Of a DNA stretch of 64,000 bases, positions 26,853 to 37,270 are shown piece by piece. Origin of the DNA: JAUNBG01 sp964442735 (GTDB lineage: Bacteria; Planctomycetota; Planctomycetia; Pirellulales; Thermoguttaceae); NCBI GenBank assembly GCA_964442735.1, contig CAYUAP010000005.1, positions 1-64,000 on the forward strand. The letters run 5' to 3'. The position numbers and the translations under genes are program-made. Every line of letters begins with the position of its first letter. Position 1 is the first letter of the stretch. The notes under the pieces are model-generated. The model was given only the letters and a program-made list of their open reading frames with translations. It did not search any database and was not told the DNA's origin.

Positions 26853-29800
26853 TTTTTTTCTAAAAACGAAAGGAGGTCCTTTGTTGTGACCGGTTTTGTC
26901 AGTACAGAATCGAAGACGGAAAAATCGAATTGTTCCTGACCGTTTACGTCTGCCGTAATGACGGCAATACGCATTTTTTCATACATGGGATTATTGCGAA
27001 TGACTTTTGCGAGTTCAACGCCATTAAGTCCGGGCATCCACAAATCGGTAAATAGAACGTCGAACGATTGTGTTTCCAAGATCTTTAACGCTTCCTCGGC
27101 ATTGGTTGCGGTAGTTACCGTAGCACCGATATTTTTTAGAATCGCGGAAAGGACTCTTAAATTCAATGATACATCGTCCACAGCCAGAATGTTAGCATGA
27201 ATAATATTAATTTCCGGTTTTTTTTCTTCCCGATTCAAATCATACACATCTTCGTTTTTCCGATATTGAATATGATAGAGTTCAAAAGAAAATGTAGAAC
27301 CTTTACCGGGAGTACTTTCAAATTTCAATTGACCATTCATTAGTTCCAGCAGGTTTTTACAGATAGCAAGTCCCAATCCAGTTCCACCATTTGCGGTTGC
27401 GGTTCCACGAATTGCATCCGCCTGCGCAAATGGTTTACAAAGTAGCTTAATATCCTTTTCGGAGATACCGATTCCAGTATCGGTAATAGAGACGAAAAGT
27501 GTTCCTTCTTTTTCTGTCTCCTTTTTGAAATCCGCTTTGACCGTAATCGATCCTTTATTGGTAAATTTAATAGCGTTGCCGATCAAATTAAAAAGAACCT
27601 GACGAATTCTCAACTCGTCGATCTTTATGATCGGAAAATCCTCCGGCATTTCCACAAAAAATTGCAGATTTTTCGTCTGTCGATTATTGCGAAAAATCTG
27701 ATCCAGGTCCGAAATCATTTGTACAAGAGAGGTTTCCTTGATTGTAATGGTCATTTTCCCCATTGTTATTTTGGAGATATCGAGAACATCATTGATCAGG
27801 GCGAGCAACGCCTTTCCGGCACTGGAGATAGAAGAGATATATTCTTCTCTCGTAGCCATATCAAGATTATTATTTTTCAATAATTCTGCGAATCCGATAA
27901 CGGCGTTCAGTGGTGTTCTGATTTCGTGACTTATTGTGGCACTAAAATTACTTTTAACTCTTTCCGCATCCTTTGCTTCCACATTCGCCTGTTGTAATTC
28001 TGAAAATGTTTTATGCCGTGCAATGGATATTTCAATAACGTGTGCAAGCATATTCAGTAGCTTTTCTTCGTTGACCGAGAGTTTTTTTAATGGTATGTAT
28101 TGGAAAATACCGCAGACATAACCCCAAGGTCGACCATTGATTTCAAGGAAGGTAATATAGGCACCACGAATATCGAAAATATTACGCTTTTCGCAGACCC
28201 TTGGAATGTATTGTGTCGCTTCTTCAAGATCCTTTTGTTTCGAGAAATCAAAAACTTTTCGGTCATTTCGAACGGAATTCATCAGTTTTTGATACCATGG
28301 CAACTGTGAAACTTCCTGAATTGTATATTCATTACAATTAAAAAGAAGAGCTTCATTATCCGGTTCATAATGGGTGAAGATACGAACCAGGTCGTTCTGT
28401 TCATCGACGCAGCAGACATAAGCCTGATTAAAACCGATAAACTCGCAGACACGTTGGAGAATGGAACGAAATCCTTCTTTAAGAGTATCTATGTAAAATA
28501 ACTGTTCGAAACTATAAGCGACAAGTTCCCGAACTTCGGAAAGTTCTTGAAGTTCTGTAATATCGGTGGTCATTTGAATCAGAATTCTATGACCCATCTC
28601 GTTGACTGAAGGAATCTTGATCGACCGAAAAAGATGTACGAATCCTTCCGAATCATGTATTACTTCGTTCAGTTCCTGTACTTCTTGCGATTCCAAAACT
28701 TTTAAGTCGTTTTCATGAATTTTTATGGAATCTTGTTGTGGGACAAAATCGCTTTCCTTGTGGCCTATAAGATCGTCGAGTTCACACCCACATAATTTTG
28801 CCAATTCTTTATTGGCGAAAATGTATTTGAAGTCATTGTCAGCATCCTTTATGAAAAGAATGGCGTGCATGGAATTGGCGATTGTGTTCCACATATTATT
28901 GATGGCTTCGTTTTTTATCTGTTCCTTTACAAGACTTGTTTCGTCTTGAATCAGACCTCTGATTATGTCAGAATCATTTGACTCTCTTCGAAGGGAGATA
29001 CGATAATAATGTATTCCGTCTTCTTTAACAATACGATATTTGATAAAACCTTGAGATTTTCGGCCCTCAATGATATCGGAAAGATTTTTTTTAATATTCT
29101 CAACGTCTTCCGAAACGATATATTCTTTTGTGGAAGCCGCTACTGCAAGCACCTTGCCATCGACTATTTTCAAGAATTCGGACAATCGTTTTGGCCCGGA
29201 GATCTTTTCTGTTTTAATATTGTAACGATAGGCTGCTATGTTTGCGATCTCTGCTGCCGATTCCCAATCTTCATTCAATTGTTTCAGATGAATTTGTCTT
29301 GCATAATCTTCCGTTTCATCAATACCGATACTGAACAGAACCCGTCTGCCGTATTCGTCAATCATTGGAAATTTTATCGTCAGAAAACGACGAATTGTAC
29401 CATCAATATCATGTGCTTTTGTATGATATTCCGATGCGTTTTCCAATGCGGCAGCCTTTTTATCATTACTTCTTAAAACATTAACTTCCTCAAAATCATT
29501 TGGGTGCAGATCCGCGTCAGTATGTCCAATAATATCATTAATTGGCCGACCTATATGAGTTGCAAAACGGTTGTTACAGGTAATATAACGAAAATTGTCG
29601 TCAATGTTTTTAATGACCATAATTGCAGGAATATTGTCGATCAGAGTTTGCCAAAGCAACTGTAAAGAGTTTTGTTTTTTTTGAGAGCGCATTAGTTCCG
29701 ATATTTCCTGTACCAGTCCGGAGACATAACCGGGAAGTTCCGGATCTTTGCGCATGGAAACTTTAAAATAACGAATAACCCCGTCTTTTATAACGCGATA

Positions 29801-32413
29801 TTGAAATATGGATTGTTTCTTTTCACTGGAAGAAATTTCCGCATAGGCTTTATTCCAAATTTCAAGATCTTCCGGACAGATCCATTCTTTTGCCGGAATA
29901 GCCATTCCGTTATGTATTGGCCAAATATTCGAAAGATGTTCACTCCCCGCTATTTTCATAGTTTCAAGATTGAGTTGAAAATTGTAGACCTCGGCGATAT
30001 GGGAAGCAACATTCCAACGATCAAGTTCGGCTTTCGTCCGCAGAAGCCATTGATGTTCCAGATCGCGGTGTTCATATTCTTTTGTTACATCACGAACAAC
30101 CAGAATAACACCGAGGATTTTGCCATCCAGTCCTTTAATGGGAGCCGCACTATCGGCAATATGCAAAACACTTCCATCTTTTCGTACCAGATCGGTATGA
30201 TTGGCTAGTGAAACCGAGTGACCGGTTTTTAAGACATGCTCGACAGGATTCTCAACTTTCGAATTATCCATATAATTTCGGAGTGTCAGAATATCCAGAA
30301 TTGACTGTCCGAGTATTTCGCAGAAATTTATACCAGTCATAGCCTCCGCTACGGGATTCATCATGATCAGAGAACCCTGTGAATCGGTTACGAAAACTCC
30401 ATCTCCGATACATTGAAGCGTCAGTTTCAGTTGCTGTGCATTTTTTTCCGCCATGTTTTTCGTTTTTTGCAGTTCCGTGGTATCTTGCGAGGTCCAAAGT
30501 ACGGCCTCCCTGCCATAAAGTGAAATCGGCAGATACAAACAATAGGCAGTTCGGTAGAGACCGTTGATTACAATGTCTACCGTTATGGTATTTTTTGTCT
30601 GAAATACCTGATGAATCGTGTCTGACATTTTGTTGTAATTCGACAATCCAACTTCACGTACAAGTTCGCGGAGATTTTGTACGTTATTAAAAGATATATT
30701 TGTTTCAGGTCCATACTGTGTATACAAAAAACGTTCATCACGATCCAAGACAAAAAAACGGAGGGGTAGTTTACTGATGAGAATATTGTTTCTGACAATC
30801 GCCCTTGTATTGCGCAGCATGACAATCAGGACCACAACAATCGACAAAAGAAAAGCACAAGCAGTGACTATAAAAAAACGTGAATATAACGTAATCCATT
30901 CTCGAAAACCTAGTGGTTGTGACGTCGGAATCGTATATTTCTGTTTGATCCTCTCCATTTCATCTGAAGAAAGACTTCGTACTACTTTCTGTATGATTGA
31001 AACAAAAAGAGCATCTTCTGTATCTCGTATCCCTACGCAAAGACTCAATTTGATCGCGGGGAGAAACGTTGTTTTCAGAGTACCCAGCCGATCACCTTCA
31101 ATAGTATTTTGTGCGGAAAGCGTATTGAGAAAAACGATATCGGCTTTGTCATTTTTTACTGCGTTTATGGCATCGCGTACAGTCGGGTATTCAATAATCT
31201 CCATTCCTTCCATGTAATGCTTGAAATACTTGAACCAGTATTTTGTATTTTTTCCCACTGCCACCCGTTTTGGTTTTCCGGTAAAATTCTTTTTGGTAAT
31301 ACTTGAAAAATAGATCCGCATGTAGGGCTGACTCTGATATATACCACGTTTTTCAGAGTTGCTGTAGTCACTTTGTGCGTCCAATATTAATGAAAATTTG
31401 TTTTGTTCATATCTTTTTTCTATAGTTTCGGTATCTGCCAGAGCCTCAATTTGTATATTCAATCCGGTTTGTTTTCGGATAGACTCCAGAATGTCCACCA
31501 TAATTCCCGTTACATTTCCATTTTTTATCTCCGAATAGGGGGCATGATCGGGATTGACAAATGCCGTATACTTTCGATGTTCTTTGTTTGCCTGTTTGAT
31601 ATATTCCATTTCCTTTGCGGAAAAAGCTATTGTCTCTTTTTCTGTAGTAATGGTGTCGTAGTATTTTTTGTGTAATTCGGAAATAAACAGAGTTGCTTCT
31701 GTCTGATAGATTGTGTCCAAAGCATAATTGATCTTTTCAAGACGTTCAGAATCCCCTTTACGAACAACAATATAAAAAGGTTGCACATTCAGTTCTTCAT
31801 AGATCCATTCATTTACCGGGCGACGTAGACTCCCGGTAACAATGGCATCAATTTTTTCCTTCTGTAACGCATCGGTCATCTTGTCAATCTGTTCGAAATA
31901 GACAGGAATGTAATTAAATCCCTTTTCTTTGGCAAAACGGACAAAATCTTCGTTCTTGCCGTTGTTGGTAATCATCCCAATACGAATACCGTTCCAATTT
32001 TTATAATCTTTCGATTTATACTTTATGGATCCGGCTTTAACGGTCATCTGTGTCGAAGAAAAGCCAATGGGACGTTTGGAAAAGTCGAATTTGGCCTCTT
32101 TGGCCGGAGTTTTGGTCACACTTGTGACAAGATCTATGTCTCCTTGTTCCAACATCAGAAGCATTTCGCTCCATCCCTTCTCGTAACCTATGTATTCATA
32201 TTTCCAGCCGGTAAAAGGAGCGATTATCTGAAGTATTTCATAGCCATAACCCGAAGGATTTCCATCCTTGTCTATCATATGATAACCGTTGAATTCAAAA
32301 AAACCGACTCGAACTCTATTTGTTGAATTCTGTTCAGCGACAATGACCGCTTGGGGGAAGCTCAAAAAAATAAAAGAGAAAACAACAGTTAGGAATTTTA
32401 GATATTTTAACAT
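26849..32413 (-). CDS. Giant hybrid histidine kinase with two solute-binding sensor domains
   Basis: About 1,854 residues from ATG 32413 (MLKYLKFLTVVFSFIFLS signal/anchor); a TTG 39 nt upstream is weaker. In order: two periplasmic SBP_bac_3 domains (about 30-255 and 275-510), a membrane helix near 515-535, roughly five or six PAS domains (about 550-1285), GAF (about 1290-1450), HisKA with SHEIRTPLN (His1496), HATPase with QVLFNLIGNAIKF, DTGIGIS and GGTGLGL, and a C-terminal receiver (FTDLWMPG, Asp1790). It resembles BvgS/EvgS sensors that bind small ligands. No separate response regulator or output gene is adjacent, so its target is unknown. Its neighbourhood of glycan genes suggests, but does not show, sugar or amino acid sensing. 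Confidence 0.88.
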   Translation of the reverse strand: MLKYLKFLTVVFSFIFLSFPQAVIVAEQNSTNRVRVGFFEFNGYHMIDKDGNPSGYGYEILQIIAPFTGWKYEYIGYEKGWSEMLLMLEQGDIDLVTSVTKTPAKEAKFDFSKRPIGFSSTQMTVKAGSIKYKSKDYKNWNGIRIGMITNNGKNEDFVRFAKEKGFNYIPVYFEQIDKMTDALQKEKIDAIVTGSLRRPVNEWIYEELNVQPFYIVVRKGDSERLEKINYALDTIYQTEATLFISELHKKYYDTITTEKETIAFSAKEMEYIKQANKEHRKYTAFVNPDHAPYSEIKNGNVTGIMVDILESIRKQTGLNIQIEALADTETIEKRYEQNKFSLILDAQSDYSNSEKRGIYQSQPYMRIYFSSITKKNFTGKPKRVAVGKNTKYWFKYFKHYMEGMEIIEYPTVRDAINAVKNDKADIVFLNTLSAQNTIEGDRLGTLKTTFLPAIKLSLCVGIRDTEDALFVSIIQKVVRSLSSDEMERIKQKYTIPTSQPLGFREWITLYSRFFIVTACAFLLSIVVVLIVMLRNTRAIVRNNILISKLPLRFFVLDRDERFLYTQYGPETNISFNNVQNLRELVREVGLSNYNKMSDTIHQVFQTKNTITVDIVINGLYRTAYCLYLPISLYGREAVLWTSQDTTELQKTKNMAEKNAQQLKLTLQCIGDGVFVTDSQGSLIMMNPVAEAMTGINFCEILGQSILDILTLRNYMDNSKVENPVEHVLKTGHSVSLANHTDLVRKDGSVLHIADSAAPIKGLDGKILGVILVVRDVTKEYEHRDLEHQWLLRTKAELDRWNVASHIAEVYNFQLNLETMKIAGSEHLSNIWPIHNGMAIPAKEWICPEDLEIWNKAYAEISSSEKKQSIFQYRVIKDGVIRYFKVSMRKDPELPGYVSGLVQEISELMRSQKKQNSLQLLWQTLIDNIPAIMVIKNIDDNFRYITCNNRFATHIGRPINDIIGHTDADLHPNDFEEVNVLRSNDKKAAALENASEYHTKAHDIDGTIRRFLTIKFPMIDEYGRRVLFSIGIDETEDYARQIHLKQLNEDWESAAEIANIAAYRYNIKTEKISGPKRLSEFLKIVDGKVLAVAASTKEYIVSEDVENIKKNLSDIIEGRKSQGFIKYRIVKEDGIHYYRISLRRESNDSDIIRGLIQDETSLVKEQIKNEAINNMWNTIANSMHAILFIKDADNDFKYIFANKELAKLCGCELDDLIGHKESDFVPQQDSIKIHENDLKVLESQEVQELNEVIHDSEGFVHLFRSIKIPSVNEMGHRILIQMTTDITELQELSEVRELVAYSFEQLFYIDTLKEGFRSILQRVCEFIGFNQAYVCCVDEQNDLVRIFTHYEPDNEALLFNCNEYTIQEVSQLPWYQKLMNSVRNDRKVFDFSKQKDLEEATQYIPRVCEKRNIFDIRGAYITFLEINGRPWGYVCGIFQYIPLKKLSVNEEKLLNMLAHVIEISIARHKTFSELQQANVEAKDAERVKSNFSATISHEIRTPLNAVIGFAELLKNNNLDMATREEYISSISSAGKALLALINDVLDISKITMGKMTITIKETSLVQMISDLDQIFRNNRQTKNLQFFVEMPEDFPIIKIDELRIRQVLFNLIGNAIKFTNKGSITVKADFKKETEKEGTLFVSITDTGIGISEKDIKLLCKPFAQADAIRGTATANGGTGLGLAICKNLLELMNGQLKFESTPGKGSTFSFELYHIQYRKNEDVYDLNREEKKPEINIIHANILAVDDVSLNLRVLSAILKNIGATVTTATNAEEALKILETQSFDVLFTDLWMPGLNGVELAKVIRNNPMYEKMRIAVITADVNGQEQFDFSVFDSVLTKPVTTKDLLSFLEKK

Positions 32414-32739
32414 TTTTGGTTCATCATATTTTTTGGGGGTTAGTATCGACAAATTGAAACGGACGGAGGTTCTGTTAAAATGATGGACGCCAATACCGAT
32501 TCATTTAGCAGAAAAAAAACCATGTTTGCGATATTATTATACCTCCTATTAGAGGCAGGATCCATAGATATTGGAAGTCAGATCGCAAAAAAGTTCCTCC
32601 TTTTTTATAAATTATAACTAAAATAGGCAAAATAGGCAAGTGTAAATAGAATAAAAAGCAAATGAATGATAGTTTTTAGCGAAAAAACACAAATAATTCA
32701 TTCTATTGAATTTTTAGAAGAGCATATGGTGTGATCATA

Positions 32740-32860
32740 TTATACACACGGCTGTTGTAATTCCTTCTTTTTAAAACAGGTGGGACATCTGTTTCGGAGG
32801 AAACGGACAAAATGTTCGCATTCCCGGGAAGGACAATTTCATTTTGGCTTGGAGTATGTC
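32740..32860 (-). repeat. Hairpin element R, copy 6 (diverged)
   Basis: TTTTTAAAACAGGTGGGACATCTG, then CGGAGGAAACGGACAAAATG, CGCATTCCCGGGAAGGAC and a GGAGTAT end follow the order of copies 3 and 4 but with many changes. Boundaries are approximate. It is not next to a stop codon. Confidence 0.5.
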
Positions 32861-32909
32861 ATTCTTGTCAACAAAAATCCCCGTAAATCCTTTTAATTAT
32901 CAGTTCATT

Positions 32910-32966
32910 CAGGGTAACAAAACAGGATAACAAAACAGGGTGACAAAACAGGGTAACAAAACAGGG
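32910..32966. repeat. 13-bp unit, four tandem copies
   Basis: Units cagggtaacaaaa at 32910-32922, 32923-32935, 32936-32948 and 32949-32961, then a partial copy. Two copies carry single changes. Non-coding. Confidence 0.93.
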
Positions 32967-33169
32967 AAGTATATCTGTTTTGTAGGGCTGGATACAATAT
33001 CCGTATTCCGGTTCTGTCTGTAATTGCTTTGGTCGACTCCTATATTAAGGTCTACTCCTACATTAAAGTGTTATTAAATATCAGGAAGGTTACGTAGCGC
33101 AATCAAGGAAATATGCGTCGGATACCAGATAATATCTGTCCTTTCATGAATATCCTGTATTATAAAATT

Positions 33170-33366
33170 GTAACCGTTCACGGATATAAAGTGAAACCAC
33201 GGATAACACTGATTTTCACGGATAGTTTTTTGGCAAACAAACTTTTTTATGATAAAATTATTTATTATAATATTTAAAATGTTTAGCTTGTTATTGTAAA
33301 ATATTATATTTTACGACAGACTATCTGTGTTTATCCGTGGTTCCAAAATCGTTTGTGAATGGTTAC
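33170..33366. mobile_element. Non-autonomous GTAACC element (MITE), copy B
   Basis: 197 bp beginning GTAACCGTTCAC and ending GTGAATGGTTAC, so its six terminal bases are perfect inverted repeats. It is flanked by a perfect 8-bp duplication ATAAAATT (33162-33169 and 33367-33374). It differs from copy A mainly by loss of one 9-bp atatccgtg repeat unit. It sits 18 bp after the glycosidase stop. Confidence 0.92.
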
Positions 33367-33384
33367 ATAAAATTAAAACAGGAG

Positions 33385-35817
33385 TTATTTTTTTAATTGG
33401 AACAAATAGAATTTGCCTATTTCCAAATCGAATTTTTTGCCCTTTGTATTACCACCGATTTGTAGTTGTCCTACTTTATTCAAATCCAAAATTCCATTTT
33501 CTCTTTTTCCATAAATCTGGAACTGATTCCAATTGAAAATGGCTAAATGCCATTTACCATCTGCAGTAACGGAACAGGCAGGTGATGACAGAAATGTTTC
33601 GTTTTCCGGAGTCATATTTTCTTTACAAAAGATTCGAAAAATCGTTTCTCTCTCTTTATCGGTGTCGATTTTCAACCAGACGAGGAACCCATCGTAGTTC
33701 GATAAATCAAGATTGTTCTGAAGTTTGAAGATAGGATAGATCCAAGCATCTCCATTACCGAATGCAGTCTTAAACCCCCAATGGTCAGGCGATTCCAATT
33801 CTTCTTTTTTCCGGAATTCAAAAGTCGCATAGGGAGGATGATTTTTCTTCCAATGGTCCAAATTAGAGAGATCAATTATTTCCATTTTTTGAACAGCCTT
33901 TTTGATGTTGTCCAAGGTGACTTCCTGGACAAAACGAAGTACCAGCCGTGCAGATTCCATAGAATTAATTTTTGCATTGACAGAAATTTCCAGTGGTGCC
34001 ATATCGGAAACCCTGGTCAGATCGGATATAACAACTTTAAACGTTGTCGTTCCTTTAGGTTCGATCGTGATGGGGGAAACGGAACAGAATCCTCCGGACA
34101 GTTCAGGATCATTAGTCTTCCAGGAAGGCATAAAGGACAGGGATTGCTCCGATAGATTGAATGCTTTAACTTCAAGAGTCAATTCCTTGACGCCACTTTT
34201 GATCCGGTAGCCGGAGGAATTGAGATTGACAAATTTAGGATCTCCCTGAAAGGATAAAATAATAGGGGAAGGAACTTTAATTTTATGCTTTACGTCATTT
34301 TGGCGTGCCTGGGAGACGATCTGTGTAATATCGGTAGCCGGTGTATTGGTATTAAGATCCAACGTAGAATCGGCCCCATAAAAAACGAACGCAAAACCAT
34401 CGGAAAAATCAATGATATTATCGGAAGAGAAATTCAATGCTTCTCCGGTAATTCGACATGCCCGAACAGGTCGGGCAGGGAGCTGGATTTTGGTCTCTTT
34501 TTTCGGCTGACTTTGATAAAAAACAACAAGAGTCTCGTCTGTTTTTCCTCGAAATACACGAGTTTTCTCCACTTCTTCCGGCTTGTTTTTTAGATCACCA
34601 CAATAGTCTTTATTGGCCATGGCTGAAATTAAAACGGTATATCCGGCAAAAGAACGAAGTGGAGCAAGGTTTTTATCGAGCATTCCGAAGTTATTTTCCC
34701 GTTCGTCATAATAGGGGTAGACGAAGGGAAAATAGCGGTCAACGGCACAGGCGCGTGCTTCAATACACTTCATTGCGATATCAATGGCACTGATTTTATC
34801 CTGTTCCATAACAGGACGGTCCGTTCCTCGTTTCCAGGGACGTCCACATTCTGTTAGCCAGAGCTCTTTTTCCGGAGCCTGACATTCCGTCAGCCAATTT
34901 CTGAATTTGAGACAGACCGATTCCATTTCACGAGCTCGACAATAGGTGTGGAAACTGAATATATCACAATTGTCAAGGATTTCGTTTTGATAGGCGGTCT
35001 TAATCCAATTCGAGTCAAATGTTGCCAGGACACCACCGACAACCTGATTGGTATTGGATGTTTGTTTGAACTTCCAATAAATAGTTTTGAGAAGTGCAGT
35101 ATATTGATCGGCAGGAACGTTTCCGCTAAACGAGATATCCGGTTCGTTCCAGACCTCCAGGGCCGTCCAGGCGGACTCCCAATGCTGACGCATTTTTTCC
35201 CAGGATTGGGCTGTTTTCACCAGGTCAACCGGATATTTGATAGTTCGTCCGGTCCAGTTCGGGGCATCATGAATGACTTCCAGAAACTTCACTCCATTTT
35301 CCATACAACTTTTTCTGGTTACTTCATAATGTCGGCCCCGTTGGAAATCAAGCGCGTTTTCCTGTGGTTCGATCTCCCCCCAGGATAACCGATCGCGTAA
35401 CATAAAAATCCCTGTTCGTTTTGCGATTCGGATCAGACTGATTCGGTTCTGCTCGGATGAAACCAGCCAGGATAACGCACCATCCATTGCAAAAAATGGA
35501 TCTCTTGTTCCACTTTTATATTCCGGAAGAGAGATTATACCATACCGCGTCTGTGATTGAGGAAATTCCAATTCATAAAAGCCGGCAGGTACTTTTACCG
35601 ATACCTGAAGACGATTTTCTTTAATCTCCGATAGTCCGGATTTAAGAAGTTTTTCATCTGTGTCGTATAGTTTATATTCGGGACGGGAATTCGTATCCCC
35701 TTTCCCGACCTGAAATTCCAGGACAGCAGGCTTGTCCGGCTCAATATAAAACTGTTCCGGCGATATTGGCGTTACTCCACCAAATACTACCGACATCAAT
35801 AGAAATAATAAATTCAT
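33385..35817 (-). CDS. Secreted clan GH-A glycoside hydrolase (GH39-like)
   Basis: About 810 residues. Of two adjacent ATGs, 35817 is 6 nt from AGGAG and is preferred; MNLLFLLMSVVFGGVTP is a short signal peptide. After an N-terminal beta domain, a TIM barrel (about 110-400) shows the clan GH-A pair: EVWNEPDI (acid/base Glu225) and LTECGRPW (nucleophile Glu323), plus HDAPNWTGR. Residues about 410-640 are beta-rich, and the last 150 (about 660-810) form a carbohydrate-binding-like jelly roll. A retaining beta-glycosidase is likely; substrate unknown. It follows the MFS transporter by 39 bp and appears to be the last gene of a five-gene operon. Confidence 0.75.
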   Translation of the reverse strand: MNLLFLLMSVVFGGVTPISPEQFYIEPDKPAVLEFQVGKGDTNSRPEYKLYDTDEKLLKSGLSEIKENRLQVSVKVPAGFYELEFPQSQTRYGIISLPEYKSGTRDPFFAMDGALSWLVSSEQNRISLIRIAKRTGIFMLRDRLSWGEIEPQENALDFQRGRHYEVTRKSCMENGVKFLEVIHDAPNWTGRTIKYPVDLVKTAQSWEKMRQHWESAWTALEVWNEPDISFSGNVPADQYTALLKTIYWKFKQTSNTNQVVGGVLATFDSNWIKTAYQNEILDNCDIFSFHTYCRAREMESVCLKFRNWLTECQAPEKELWLTECGRPWKRGTDRPVMEQDKISAIDIAMKCIEARACAVDRYFPFVYPYYDERENNFGMLDKNLAPLRSFAGYTVLISAMANKDYCGDLKNKPEEVEKTRVFRGKTDETLVVFYQSQPKKETKIQLPARPVRACRITGEALNFSSDNIIDFSDGFAFVFYGADSTLDLNTNTPATDITQIVSQARQNDVKHKIKVPSPIILSFQGDPKFVNLNSSGYRIKSGVKELTLEVKAFNLSEQSLSFMPSWKTNDPELSGGFCSVSPITIEPKGTTTFKVVISDLTRVSDMAPLEISVNAKINSMESARLVLRFVQEVTLDNIKKAVQKMEIIDLSNLDHWKKNHPPYATFEFRKKEELESPDHWGFKTAFGNGDAWIYPIFKLQNNLDLSNYDGFLVWLKIDTDKERETIFRIFCKENMTPENETFLSSPACSVTADGKWHLAIFNWNQFQIYGKRENGILDLNKVGQLQIGGNTKGKKFDLEIGKFYLFQLKK

Positions 35818-35856
35818 CATCTTCTCCTTTTTTTGTTCTGTTATTTGAATGTAATA

Positions 35857-37236
35857 TCAATTATTGTTTGAACGGGCAATCTCAATTGCAGTATTTTTCA
35901 CTTTATCCATTTTCCATCCCCAATAGAGAAAGAACAAACCACCACAACGAAGGAACCATCCAGCCAAAAACGCCAGGGTATAATAACTGACTGCATTCCG
36001 ACATCCCCAAATCACAAACGATTGTTTACTATAAAGGTCAAACAAGGAACCACCGACCATAGTGGCCAGACCGAAGGCTAGAGTTGTCATCGTAAAATAG
36101 AGTGCAATAGCGGACGAACGTACAGATGGTGGAGCCAGACTCAAGGTCAAATTATTGATGCCGATATTAACCCCAATCCAGCCAATCCATAATGTTGCCG
36201 CCAGAATAATCCATTGCCAATATACCGCCGTCGAGAGCATATAACAGAGTGGTCCCAGTGCGACAATCAGAAGTGCAACGGCAATAACCGGATAGTTGCC
36301 ATATCGGTCAATAAAATGAGCCGTTATTCCGGAAGAGAACATCTGTCCAATTCGAGTCCAGGACTGTAAAAGAAGAGCCGTCAACATGGTAACCTCCAAG
36401 ACGTTCATCTGATACAACGATTGGGGCGATTGAGTTAGTCCATTGGCAATCTGAATCCATACGCCAAACATCAGAAACGGCAAAAAGGCGGGTAAACGAA
36501 ATGGTACCAATATTTCGAAGAATCGGGTCTTAAGACAGGCCGCTCTTTTCCAGGGAATTTCATCAATTCGAATTAAGGGGACTACTCCGGACAACAGGAA
36601 AATAATCCCCAAAAATGTCGGAGGCAGATAGAAAACCCACTGTTCAGATGTTGGGATATGAAGGATCATTTTGTAATACCAGGCATAAAGACCGGCTATT
36701 AACATACCGGGAAACTGTCCGGCAATCATGGCTCGTTCTCGTTGCGCCAGAAATCGGACTCGAATTTGGCCCGGGACAAAATCACCTATCCGTGACCATA
36801 ACGAAACGGTCGCAAAATACTCGACCAAATGATAAATTCCCCAAATACAACCGACCAAACAGAGCACTGTATTTATATGACATCGACTCCATTGCACGGT
36901 CCAAGGTACGAACAACGGCAATAACAGAAGTATCAGGGGCGATAGAAAATAACCGGTCAGGCAGATAGCCTTCCTACTTCCGGTCCAATCAATTAAACTC
37001 GGCGTGAAGATACGAAGGAGTCCAATTAAACGCGGAGCCGCAATGATCCAGGAAATGGCTAATCCAATTTTTGCGGAATCCATGGCGTTCCATGAAAGAC
37101 TGCGTACAATATAGACGACCAGGGAAGTACTAATCAATCCATTTCCCAATCCCCAGAAGAAGGCGTTCCAACAGAACATTTTTCTTCCATAGGATCGTTT
37201 ACGAATAGAAGGATATCGATATTCCTCTTGATTCAT
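35857..37236 (-). CDS. MFS transporter
   Basis: About 459 residues with some twelve hydrophobic segments. I use ATG 37236 (MNQEEYRYPSIRK), which has AGGA 5-6 nt upstream; the longer frame from 37296 overlaps hemC. The segment FWGLGNGLISTSLVVYIVRSL starts helix 1. Similar planctomycete MFS proteins often accompany glycosidases or oxidoreductases and may import sugars or oligosaccharides. Here it lies between hemC and a GH-A glycosidase, consistent with uptake of its product. The substrate is inferred only. Confidence 0.75.
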   Translation of the reverse strand: MNQEEYRYPSIRKRSYGRKMFCWNAFFWGLGNGLISTSLVVYIVRSLSWNAMDSAKIGLAISWIIAAPRLIGLLRIFTPSLIDWTGSRKAICLTGYFLSPLILLLLPLFVPWTVQWSRCHINTVLCLVGCIWGIYHLVEYFATVSLWSRIGDFVPGQIRVRFLAQRERAMIAGQFPGMLIAGLYAWYYKMILHIPTSEQWVFYLPPTFLGIIFLLSGVVPLIRIDEIPWKRAACLKTRFFEILVPFRLPAFLPFLMFGVWIQIANGLTQSPQSLYQMNVLEVTMLTALLLQSWTRIGQMFSSGITAHFIDRYGNYPVIAVALLIVALGPLCYMLSTAVYWQWIILAATLWIGWIGVNIGINNLTLSLAPPSVRSSAIALYFTMTTLAFGLATMVGGSLFDLYSKQSFVIWGCRNAVSYYTLAFLAGWFLRCGGLFFLYWGWKMDKVKNTAIEIARSNNN

Positions 37237-37270
37237 GCCATTCCTGTTCGTTTTATTTGTTGGGGGCACT

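Larger units (their letters stand above)
32414..33169. other. 756-bp gene-free region between kinase and mobile element B
   Basis: AT-rich leader of the kinase plus repeats: a diverged hairpin element (about 32740-32860) and a 13-bp tandem array. A fragment around 32975-33020 also recalls the hairpin core. No gene, RNA gene or clear promoter recognised. Confidence 0.55.

Noticed and set aside
29009..29476. 155-codon plus-strand frame inside the histidine kinase
   Set aside because: Antisense shadow; Phe/Cys-rich composition without any motif.
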